From CAZGSV01 sp964528605 (lineage in GTDB: Bacteria; Armatimonadota; Zipacnadia; CAZGSV01), in contig CAZGSV010000028.1 in assembly GCA_964528605.1 (NCBI GenBank), forward strand, positions 1 to 29,310: a stretch of 29,310 bases of DNA, given 5' to 3'. Position 1 is the first letter of the stretch. Each line of letters starts with the position of its first letter. Below the pieces are notes generated by a model that saw only the letters and a list, made by a program, of their open reading frames with translations, made no database searches and was not told where the DNA came from. Below, piece after piece: positions 23,371-29,310 of the stretch. A program made the translations under genes and the position numbers.

Positions 23371-23680
23371 GCCTGTCTCGCCTCCTCCCTCGCATCCAAT
23401 GCCATTGCATATTCTCCCAGGTGCGGCCGGGCGTGTGAAGTGGGCGCGCTCGTCCTGATTGTGGGGGCGCCGACGTGGTCGGGGCCGGCGAAGCCGCCAG
23501 GCGGCCAGGAGGAGGGACGCCGCCCTATTGCGCCGCGGGGCGGGCGCGGGTATCCTATTCCCGTAGGCCGCGGGCCGGGCCTTAGGTTGCCCAAACCAGA
23601 GCAAGATGGCCGTCTATCCCCGCCCCAAGCGGGGATTTTGTGCCTGGGCAGCGCCGCTCGCGGATGAGGAGACACTGGTC
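23371..23680. promoter_or_regulatory. Divergent control region between pgi and sat
   Basis: About 310 bases without a gene. Rightward, TTGCGC (23528-23533) and TATCCT (23551-23556), 17 bases apart, form a plausible sat promoter. Its transcript would begin near 23563, pass a terminator-like hairpin (23616-23640) and reach GAGGAG before ATG 23681. Leftward lies a weak pgi promoter. No known riboswitch core (SAM, cobalamin, TPP) was recognised. Confidence 0.45.
23616..23640 (+). terminator. Terminator-like hairpin in the sat leader
   Basis: Perfect 8-base stem ATCCCCGC (23616-23623) and GCGGGGAT (23629-23636), loop CCCAA, followed by TTTTG. It sits 41 bases before the sat start with no upstream plus-strand gene to terminate, so attenuation is a possibility. 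Confidence 0.5.
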
Positions 23681-24844
23681 ATGATTAAGCCACATGGCGC
23701 GCGCCTGATTGACCGCATCATCACCGGCAAGGAGCGGGAGCGCCTCGAGCGCTCCATCGCCGGCGCCCCCAGGCTGGTCCTCAATAGCCGCGAGATCAGC
23801 GATCTGGAGATGATCGCCACCGGCGCCATGAGCCCGCTGGAGGGCTTCATGACCTCCGAGGACTACTCCAGCGTCGTGGACAAGATGCACCTGGCCAAGG
23901 GGCTGCCTTGGGCGATTCCGGTGGTGCTCGCGGTCAAGGAGGGCGAGGGCGAGCAGTACGCCGAGGGCTCCGAGGTGGCGCTCACCGACGAGGCCGGCAA
24001 CCTGCTCGCGGTGCTGCACCTGGAAGAGAAGTATCAGGTGGACAAGGACCACGAGGCCAAGATGGTGCTGCAGACCGCGGACGAGGCGCACCCGGGCGTG
24101 CAATACCTCAACTCCATCGGCGACGTCTACCTGGGCGGCCAGGTAAGCCTGCTGCACCGGCCCAAGCACGAGAAGTTCAACGAGTTCCGCCTCGATCCCA
24201 AGGAGACGCGCGTGCTCTTCAAGGTGCGCGGCTGGGAGAGGGTCGCGGCGTTCCAAACCCGCAACCCCATTCACCGCGCGCACGAGTACCTCCAGAAGTG
24301 CGCGCTGGAGATCGTGGACGCGCTGCTGATACACCCGCTGGTGGGCGAGACCAAGGGCGACGACATTCCGGCCGACGTGCGCATGCGCTGCTACCTCACG
24401 CTGCTGGAGAACTACTACCCCAAAGACCGGATCGTGCTCTCCGTCTTCCCGGCGGCGATGCGCTACGCCGGCCCGCGCGAGGCCATTTTCCACGCCATCG
24501 TGCGCAAGAACTACGGCTGCACGCACTTCATCGTCGGGCGGGACCACGCGGGCGTGGGCGCCTACTACGGCACCTACGACGCCCATTACATCTTCCGCGA
24601 GTTCGAGGCGGAGCAGATAGGCATCGTGCCGCTCTTCTTCGATCACGCCTTCTGGTGCCGGCGCTGCGACAACATGGCCTCGACCAAGACCTGCCCTCAC
24701 GGCGAGCAGGACCGCCTCGTCTTCAGCGGCACCAAGGTGCGCGAGATGCTGCGCGCCGGGGAGGTGCCGCCGCCGGAGTTCACGCGGCCCGAGGTGGCGC
24801 AGATCCTGATCGAGGCGATGGCGCAGAGGAAGGGGAGCGGTTAG
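23681..24844 (+). CDS. sat: Sulfate adenylyltransferase (ATP sulfurylase, Sat)
   Basis: Makes adenosine 5'-phosphosulfate (APS) and pyrophosphate from sulfate and ATP. It is a 387-residue single-chain form, as in many bacteria and archaea, not the CysD/CysN type. The active site has QTRNPIHRAH (192-201) and GRDHAGVG (286-293), and the C-terminal FSGTKVREML. A zinc knuckle, C326-x2-C329 with C338 and H340, is kept as in other Sat enzymes of this class. ATG 23681 has GAGGAG nine bases upstream. It heads a tight five-gene unit: the next gene starts 3 bp later and APS kinase is third. No APS reductase (aprAB) or PAPS reductase is present in the window, so dissimilatory use is not supported here. 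Confidence 0.96.
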   Translation: MIKPHGARLIDRIITGKERERLERSIAGAPRLVLNSREISDLEMIATGAMSPLEGFMTSEDYSSVVDKMHLAKGLPWAIPVVLAVKEGEGEQYAEGSEVALTDEAGNLLAVLHLEEKYQVDKDHEAKMVLQTADEAHPGVQYLNSIGDVYLGGQVSLLHRPKHEKFNEFRLDPKETRVLFKVRGWERVAAFQTRNPIHRAHEYLQKCALEIVDALLIHPLVGETKGDDIPADVRMRCYLTLLENYYPKDRIVLSVFPAAMRYAGPREAIFHAIVRKNYGCTHFIVGRDHAGVGAYYGTYDAHYIFREFEAEQIGIVPLFFDHAFWCRRCDNMASTKTCPHGEQDRLVFSGTKVREMLRAGEVPPPEFTRPEVAQILIEAMAQRKGSG

Positions 24845-24847
24845 TTG

Positions 24848-26218
24848 GTGCGGTTGCTGGTGCTGGGGCTGGATTGCGCCGAGCCCTCGCTGGTCTTCGA
24901 GCAGTGGCGGGACGACTTGCCCAATCTGCGCGCGCTCATGGAGCGGGGCATTTGGGGCCGACTGCGTTCCACCGTCCCGCCCATCACCGTCCCCGCCTGG
25001 ACCTGCATGATGACCTCGCAGGACCCGGGCATGCTCGGGCTATATGGGTTCCGCAATCGGAAGTCGTACGGCTACGACGACCTCTACATTCCCAACGCCG
25101 CCAACGTGAAGGCGCGCACGGTGTGGAACCACCTCTCGCGCCATCGCATGCGCTCGCTGGTCATGGGCGTGCCGCAAACTTACCCCCCCCGGCCGCTGAA
25201 CGGCATCCTGATCTCTTGCTTCATGACTCCGAACAAGGAGGCCGGCTACACCTACCCGCCTGAGGTGCAGCCGGAGTTGGAGGCGGCCGCCGACGGCAAC
25301 TACATCATTGACGTCGAGGACTTCCGCACCGAGGACAAGGAACGCCTGCTGCGCTCGATCCAAGAGATGACGCGCCGGCGCTTCAAGGCGTTCCGCCACT
25401 TCCTTGCCAAGGACGATTGGGACTTGGCGATGGTGGTGGAGATGGGCGTGGACCGCATCCACCACGGCTTCTGGCGCTTCCACGATCGCAACCACCGCCT
25501 TTACGAGCCGGGCAATCCCTACGAGAACGTCATCCGCGACTACTACCGCGCGCTCGATGCCGAGATCGGCGAGACACTCAGCCTGTTCAGCGACGAAACC
25601 TCGGTGCTGGTCGTCAGCGACCACGGCGCCAAGACGATGGTGGGTGCCATCTGCATCAACGAGTGGCTCGGCCGCGAAGGCTATCTCCGCCTCAAGCAAG
25701 AGCCGCGCGAGCAGGTGCGGATGAAGACCGACATGATTGACTGGAGCGGCACCGCGGCCTGGGGCGAAGGCGGCTACTACTCGCGCATCTTCATGAACGT
25801 GCAGGGGCGCGAGCCCCAGGGCACCGTTCCCGCAGCCGACTATGACAAGGTCCGTGACGAACTCAAGGCCAAACTGGAGGCCATGGTGGACGAGGAGGGC
25901 AAGCCCATAGGCACGCGCGCCTTCAAGCCGGAGGAGGTCTATCGGCAGGCCAACGGCATCCCTCCGGACCTCATCGTCTATCTAGGCAATCTCGACTGGC
26001 GCTCCGCCGGCTCGGTTGGCACCGGCAGCGTTTACCTCTACGAGAACGACACCGGCCCGGACGACGCCAACCATGCGGAGGACGGGATGCTGGTCTGGCG
26101 CGTGCGAGGCCGGCAGGGCGGCCAGGGGCGGTTCTCCATCTACGACGTCGCGCCTTCGATTCTGCGTTATCTCGGGCTGGAAGTGCCCGGCGACATGATT
26201 GGCAAGTCCATCATCTAA
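24848..26218 (+). CDS. Alkaline-phosphatase-superfamily enzyme 1 (COG3379-like)
   Basis: A 456-residue metal-dependent phospho- or sulfo-hydrolase or transferase of unknown substrate. All expected superfamily positions are present: metal Asp in LGLDCAEP (D9), nucleophile Thr47 in PPITVPAWT, D202 with H205/H206 in GVDRIHHGFW, D258-H259 in VSDHGAK, and H409 in DDANHAEDG. The sulfatase CxPxR signature is absent, so it is not a formylglycine sulfatase. There is no signal peptide or membrane helix, so it acts in the cytosol. The start is GTG 24848 or TTG 24845; GGAG of the upstream coding end serves as ribosome site. It sits 3 bp after sat and 15 bp before cysC, so its substrate plausibly lies in APS/PAPS metabolism. 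That is inference. Confidence 0.88.
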   Translation: MRLLVLGLDCAEPSLVFEQWRDDLPNLRALMERGIWGRLRSTVPPITVPAWTCMMTSQDPGMLGLYGFRNRKSYGYDDLYIPNAANVKARTVWNHLSRHRMRSLVMGVPQTYPPRPLNGILISCFMTPNKEAGYTYPPEVQPELEAAADGNYIIDVEDFRTEDKERLLRSIQEMTRRRFKAFRHFLAKDDWDLAMVVEMGVDRIHHGFWRFHDRNHRLYEPGNPYENVIRDYYRALDAEIGETLSLFSDETSVLVVSDHGAKTMVGAICINEWLGREGYLRLKQEPREQVRMKTDMIDWSGTAAWGEGGYYSRIFMNVQGREPQGTVPAADYDKVRDELKAKLEAMVDEEGKPIGTRAFKPEEVYRQANGIPPDLIVYLGNLDWRSAGSVGTGSVYLYENDTGPDDANHAEDGMLVWRVRGRQGGQGRFSIYDVAPSILRYLGLEVPGDMIGKSII

Positions 26219-26233
26219 AGGAGTGCGGTAGCG

Positions 26234-26839
26234 GTGCCAAAGGCATTCACGTTGTGGTTCACGGGACTGTCGGGTTCGGGGAAGACCACCCTCGCCCGGC
26301 GCGCGGAGGAGACTCTGCTCGAGCGCGGCATGAAGGTTGAGGTGCTCGACGGCGACCTGGTGCGCACCAACCTGAGCAAGGGCCTCGGCTATTCCAAGGA
26401 GGATCGCGATACCAACATTCGCCGCGTGGGCTTCGTTTGCCATTTGCTGACGCGCAACGAGGTCGTGGCCATCGCGGCCTGCATCTCCCCTTACCGCGAG
26501 GTGCGCGACGAGAACCGCCGCCTCCTCGGCCGCTTCGTCGAGGTTTACTGCAAGTGCCCGCTGGAGGCGCTCAAGGCCCGCGACGCCAAGGGCCTCTACT
26601 CCAAGGCGGAGCGCGGCGAGATTCCCAACTTCACGGGCGTCTCGGACCCGTACGAGGAGCCGCTCAACCCCGAGGTCATCGTGGAGACGGACCAGGAAAC
26701 CGAGGACGAGAGCGCGGGCAAGATCATCCGCACCCTGGAGTTGATGGGCCTGATTCCTGCTTGGGAAGAGGAGCAGGAGTACTCCGAGGAAGAAGAGGCC
26801 AAGATCAAGGAAAGGCTGCGCAGCCTGGGCTATATCTAG
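26234..26839 (+). CDS. cysC: Adenylylsulfate kinase (APS kinase)
   Basis: Phosphorylates APS to PAPS, the activated sulfate donor. It is 201 residues with P-loop GLSGSGKT (11-18), the APS-contacting LDGDLVRTNLSKGLGYSKEDRDTNIRRV block (38-65), and ISPYREVRDENR (84-95). The FTGVSDPYEEPLNPEV lid is typical. The last 24 residues (178-201) are extra: an acidic run, then EEEAKIKERLRSLGYI, predicted helical. From memory, such SEEEE...RLR-LGY tails are common at the C-termini of sulfatase or AP-superfamily proteins, and they are unexpected on a kinase. GTG 26234 has AAAGGAG ten bases upstream. It lies between AP enzymes 1 and 2. With sat it forms a complete PAPS-making pair. Confidence 0.95.
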   Translation: MPKAFTLWFTGLSGSGKTTLARRAEETLLERGMKVEVLDGDLVRTNLSKGLGYSKEDRDTNIRRVGFVCHLLTRNEVVAIAACISPYREVRDENRRLLGRFVEVYCKCPLEALKARDAKGLYSKAERGEIPNFTGVSDPYEEPLNPEVIVETDQETEDESAGKIIRTLELMGLIPAWEEEQEYSEEEEAKIKERLRSLGYI

Positions 26840-26857
26840 ATGTTGGGCGGCTGAGCC

Positions 26858-28177
26858 ATGCGCTGGTTGGGTAGAAAACGCAAGCCGCGCTTCTGCGTGT
26901 TGGGGCTGGACGGCGTGCCCATAGGGCTGCTGCGGCGGCTGGTCGAGGACGGGACCATGCCGCGGCTGGGCGCCCTCCTGCCGCAGGGGCGCCTGCAGCA
27001 GATGCGCACCACGCTGCCGGAGATCTCCGCGGTGAGTTGGTCGAGTTTCATGACGGGCGCCGACCCCGGCACTCACGGCATCTTCGGCTTCGTGGACCTC
27101 AAACCGAACTCTTACGCGGTTCGCTTTCCCTCCTACGCCGACCTGCAGGCGCCGACCATTTGGGACCGCCTGGGCCAGCGCGGGAGGCGGAGCGTGGTCG
27201 TCAATCAGCCGGCCACCTATCCCGCGCGGCGCATTGAGGGAGCGCTGATTTCGGGCTTCGTCGCGATCGAGTTGCGCAAGGCCGTCTGGCCGCCGCAGTT
27301 GCTCTCGCGGCTCCAGTCCATGCGCTACCAGATTGACGTGGATACTATGCGCGCGCGCGAGGACCACGACCTTCTGCTGCACGAGTTGCAGACCACGCTC
27401 CAGGCGCGCGAGCAGGCGGTGGAGTGGCTGTGGCAGGAGGTTGACTGGGACTACTTCGAGTTGGTCGTCACCGGCACCGACCGCCTGCACCACTACCTGT
27501 GGCCGGCGCTCGAAGACACCAGCCATCCGCGGCACCGGGCCGTCCGCGACTACTACCGGCAGGTGGATGGACTGGTGGGCCGCGTCTACGATCGCTTCGC
27601 CGGTTCCTACGAGGGCGCGCCGGCCGACTGCTTCATGCTGCTCTCGGACCATGGGGCGACCGAGACAGTGACCGAGGTCTACGTCAATGCGTGGCTGCGT
27701 CAGCAGGGCTTTCTGCGCTTCGAGGCCGACGAGCCGGAGAGCCTCGAACAGATGAGCGCGGGAAGCCGGGCCTTCGCGCTGGAGCCGGCCCGGCTGTATG
27801 TGAACCGGCGCAGGAGGTTTCCGCAGGGTTGCGTGAGCGAAGACGAGGTGGAGGGCCTTAAGCGGGAACTTGCGGAAGGGCTGGAGGCGCTTGAGTTTGA
27901 GGGGCGGAAAGTAGTGGCAAGAGTGGTGGACAGGAGCGAGGCTTACTCCGGGCCGCTGGCGAAGCAGGGGCCCGACCTGCTGCTGGTGCCGGAGCGCGGG
28001 TTCGACTTGAAGGCCTCCGTGCGGCAGCCGAGGTTGTTCGCGCGCACGGCGCTCACCGGAACGCACACCTGGGACGACGCCTTCTGCTGGTCGGGCGCCG
28101 CGGTGAAACAAGACCCCTGCATAACGGACCTCGCGCCGGTCATCCTGGGCGCCGTGACGGGGGAGGTGCCAGGGTGA
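26858..28177 (+). CDS. Alkaline-phosphatase-superfamily enzyme 2 (COG3379-like)
   Basis: A 439-residue paralogue of enzyme 1. The metal and catalytic positions are complete: D18 in LGLDGVP, nucleophile Ser57 (PEISAVSWSSFMTG, where enzyme 1 has Thr), D208 with H211/H212 in TDRLHHYLW, D264-H265 in LSDHGAT, and H403 in GTHTWDDAF. No sulfatase CxPxR motif, signal peptide or membrane helix is present, so it is cytosolic. It opens with a basic MRWLGRKRKPR. ATG 26858 lies 18 bp after cysC with only a weak ribosome site. The stop overlaps the next start by 4 bp (GTGA), so translation is coupled to enzyme 3. Phosphatase, phosphodiesterase and phosphomutase chemistry all remain possible. Confidence 0.88.
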   Translation: MRWLGRKRKPRFCVLGLDGVPIGLLRRLVEDGTMPRLGALLPQGRLQQMRTTLPEISAVSWSSFMTGADPGTHGIFGFVDLKPNSYAVRFPSYADLQAPTIWDRLGQRGRRSVVVNQPATYPARRIEGALISGFVAIELRKAVWPPQLLSRLQSMRYQIDVDTMRAREDHDLLLHELQTTLQAREQAVEWLWQEVDWDYFELVVTGTDRLHHYLWPALEDTSHPRHRAVRDYYRQVDGLVGRVYDRFAGSYEGAPADCFMLLSDHGATETVTEVYVNAWLRQQGFLRFEADEPESLEQMSAGSRAFALEPARLYVNRRRRFPQGCVSEDEVEGLKRELAEGLEALEFEGRKVVARVVDRSEAYSGPLAKQGPDLLLVPERGFDLKASVRQPRLFARTALTGTHTWDDAFCWSGAAVKQDPCITDLAPVILGAVTGEVPG

Positions 28178-29310
28178 TCCCGGTGCGCAGCGTTGCGCGC
28201 GTCCGGGGTAAACCCGGACGCTACGGGGAGGGGGCACTCGCCGTTGCGCTTACGGGCGCGTTGGCGGTCGTTGGGCTGCTGGTTATTGGCTCGGGCACGG
28301 CCGAGGCCTACATAGGCCCCGGCGCGGGTTTCGCGCTGCTCGGTTCTTTTCTGGTTCTCTTCCTGACCTTCGTGCTGGCCATCGTGGCGCTCGTCACCTG
28401 GCCGTTGCGTTTCCTGTGGCGGCTGCTGCGCGGGCGCAAGGCCTACGCGCGGGCGAAGGCGCGGCGAGTGGTGATTCTCGGGCTCGACGGGATGTGTCCT
28501 GATCTGGTGGATCGCTATATGGCCGAGGGCAAACTGCCGAACCTCGCGCAGTTGCGTGAGGAGGGTTCCTACCGGCGCCTGCAAACGACCTTCCCTTCGA
28601 TGTCTCCGGTGGCGTGGTCTTCTTTTCAGACGGGCGTCAATCCGGGCCGGCACAACATCTTTGACTTTCTCACCCGCGACCGGCGGACATACCTGCCGGA
28701 CCTCTCCTCGGCGCAGATAAGGCCCCCGCGTCGGCGACTGTCCTTGGGCGGGTTGTCGCTGCCGCTGGGCAAGCCCGTGCTGCGGCTGCTGCGGCGCAGC
28801 AAGCCGTTCTGGGCCACACTGGGCGAGCACGGCATCTTCAGTTCGGTCATCCGGGTGCCCATCACGTTTCCGCCGGAGAAGTTCAACGGCCTGCTGCTCT
28901 CCGCCATGTGCGTGCCCGATCTCAAGGGGACGCAGGGCACCTTCACTTTGGTGACCAGCAAGGGCGGCGGGGGGGGCACATACACCGGCGGCCAGCGCGT
29001 CGGGGTCACCTCACAGAATGGCCAGTTCCTTGGGGCGCTCCCCGGGCCGCAGAATCCGCTCTCGCGCGAGGGCGGGGAGTTGCGCCTGCCCTTCCGCGCG
29101 CGCCCGCGTCCCGGGCGCGAAGAGGTTTTGCTGGAGATAGAGGGCCGGAAGATCGCTCTGAAGAAGGGGAGCTACTCCGATTGGGTGCCGCTCACCTTCA
29201 AGGCTGGGCTGGGGGTCGGTGTACCGGGGATTTGCCGCTTCTACCTGAAGCAAGCGGCGCCTGACTTTGAGATGTACGTGACGCCGATCAACATTGACCC
29301 CGAGCGGCCG
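28174..29310 (+). CDS. Alkaline-phosphatase-superfamily enzyme 3, membrane-anchored, 3' end outside window
   Basis: The first 379 residues of a third paralogue. Two membrane helices (about 21-41 and 50-78, around AYIGPGAGFALLGSF) are followed by a strongly basic RFLWRLLRGRKAYARAKARR. By the positive-inside rule, both ends and the catalytic domain then face the cytosol. The catalytic part starts VVILGLDGM with metal Asp105 and nucleophile Ser144 (PSMSPVAWSSFQTGVNPG). The remaining metal ligands lie beyond the window. A Gly-rich insert (TSKGGGGGTYTGG) and a beta-rich segment follow, longer than in the other two copies. GTG 28174 has GGGAGG seven bases upstream and overlaps the previous stop by 4 bp. 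A perfect 9-base hairpin (28199-28221) lies inside the first codons. Confidence 0.82.
   Translation, partial: MIPVRSVARVRGKPGRYGEGALAVALTGALAVVGLLVIGSGTAEAYIGPGAGFALLGSFLVLFLTFVLAIVALVTWPLRFLWRLLRGRKAYARAKARRVVILGLDGMCPDLVDRYMAEGKLPNLAQLREEGSYRRLQTTFPSMSPVAWSSFQTGVNPGRHNIFDFLTRDRRTYLPDLSSAQIRPPRRRLSLGGLSLPLGKPVLRLLRRSKPFWATLGEHGIFSSVIRVPITFPPEKFNGLLLSAMCVPDLKGTQGTFTLVTSKGGGGGTYTGGQRVGVTSQNGQFLGALPGPQNPLSREGGELRLPFRARPRPGREEVLLEIEGRKIALKKGSYSDWVPLTFKAGLGVGVPGICRFYLKQAAPDFEMYVTPINIDPERP
28199..28221 (+). repeat. Palindrome inside the 5' coding end of AP enzyme 3
   Basis: Perfect stem GCGTCCGGG (28199-28207) and CCCGGACGC (28213-28221), loop GTAAA, 25 bases after the start codon. It is followed by TACGGGG, so the minus strand resembles GTAGCGTCCGGG-type dispersed hairpins. 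It appears to have been absorbed in frame, encoding an Arg/Gly/Pro-rich leader. Confidence 0.5.

Noticed and set aside
23371..23604. N-terminal extension of pgi
   Set aside because: Low-complexity Arg/Pro sequence over the intergenic region and sat leader; GTG 23370 has a good ribosome site and gives the normal length.
24848..28177. Formylglycine sulfatases
   Set aside because: Neither AP1 nor AP2 has the C/S-x-P-x-R activation motif, and both lack secretion signals.
25982..28237. Long minus-strand open frame opposite the sat-AP-cysC-AP operon
   Set aside because: It is antisense to well-supported genes and contains no recognisable domain; it arises from the G-rich plus-strand codons.

Overview
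A GC-rich bacterial chromosome segment holding six gene groups. No taxonomic marker gives a secure name. The DnaK lacks the roughly 20-25-residue insert in its first ATPase lobe that is typical of Gram-negative (diderm) bacteria. Chaperone control appears to rest on HspR, and the unfoldase is of ClpC type. Together these suggest a lineage related to monoderm bacteria (Chloroflexota, Armatimonadota or Actinomycetota-like, or an uncultured neighbour). This is inference only.

Layout: (1) 2-2985, plus strand: three glycosyltransferases, the first cut by the window edge, forming the end of a surface-polysaccharide operon. (2) 2986-3826: a gene-free, hairpin-rich stretch with several copies of a short palindromic repeat (TACGCAC...GTGCGTA) and copies of a second repeat beginning GTAGGGGCGGC. 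(3) 3827-5212, minus strand: cysS with a near-consensus promoter, divergent from a membrane-bound hybrid histidine kinase (5333-7495) that ends at a strong terminator. (4) 7632-17615, minus strand: one uninterrupted ten-gene proteostasis operon, in transcription order dnaK, hsp20, hsp20, hsp20, dnaJ, hspR, clpC, grpE, groES, groEL. It carries all the main cytosolic folding machines, three small heat-shock proteins and their probable repressor. (5) 18160-23370, minus strand: central carbon genes pgi, a cyclase-family hydrolase, gnd (short form) and zwf. A decayed, internally deleted IS1182-like element sits between the cyclase gene and gnd. (6) 23681-29310, plus strand: sat (ATP sulfurylase), AP-superfamily enzyme 1, cysC (APS kinase), AP-superfamily enzyme 2 and AP-superfamily enzyme 3 (membrane-anchored, cut by the window edge). 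These genes are packed with gaps of 3-18 bp or 4-bp overlaps.

The most promising candidate for an undescribed system is group 6. A complete PAPS-forming pair is interleaved with three predicted cytoplasmic alkaline-phosphatase-superfamily hydrolases or transferases of unknown substrate. No PAPS reductase or sulfotransferase is present in the window. The APS kinase also carries an extra acidic helical tail.

Base composition changes abruptly near 17.9 kb. The plus strand is strongly C-rich to the left and G-rich to the right, whatever the gene direction, which marks a strand-asymmetry switch between dnaK and zwf. Its polarity is that expected at a replication origin, but a rearrangement boundary is equally possible. 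No dnaA gene or DnaA box was seen.
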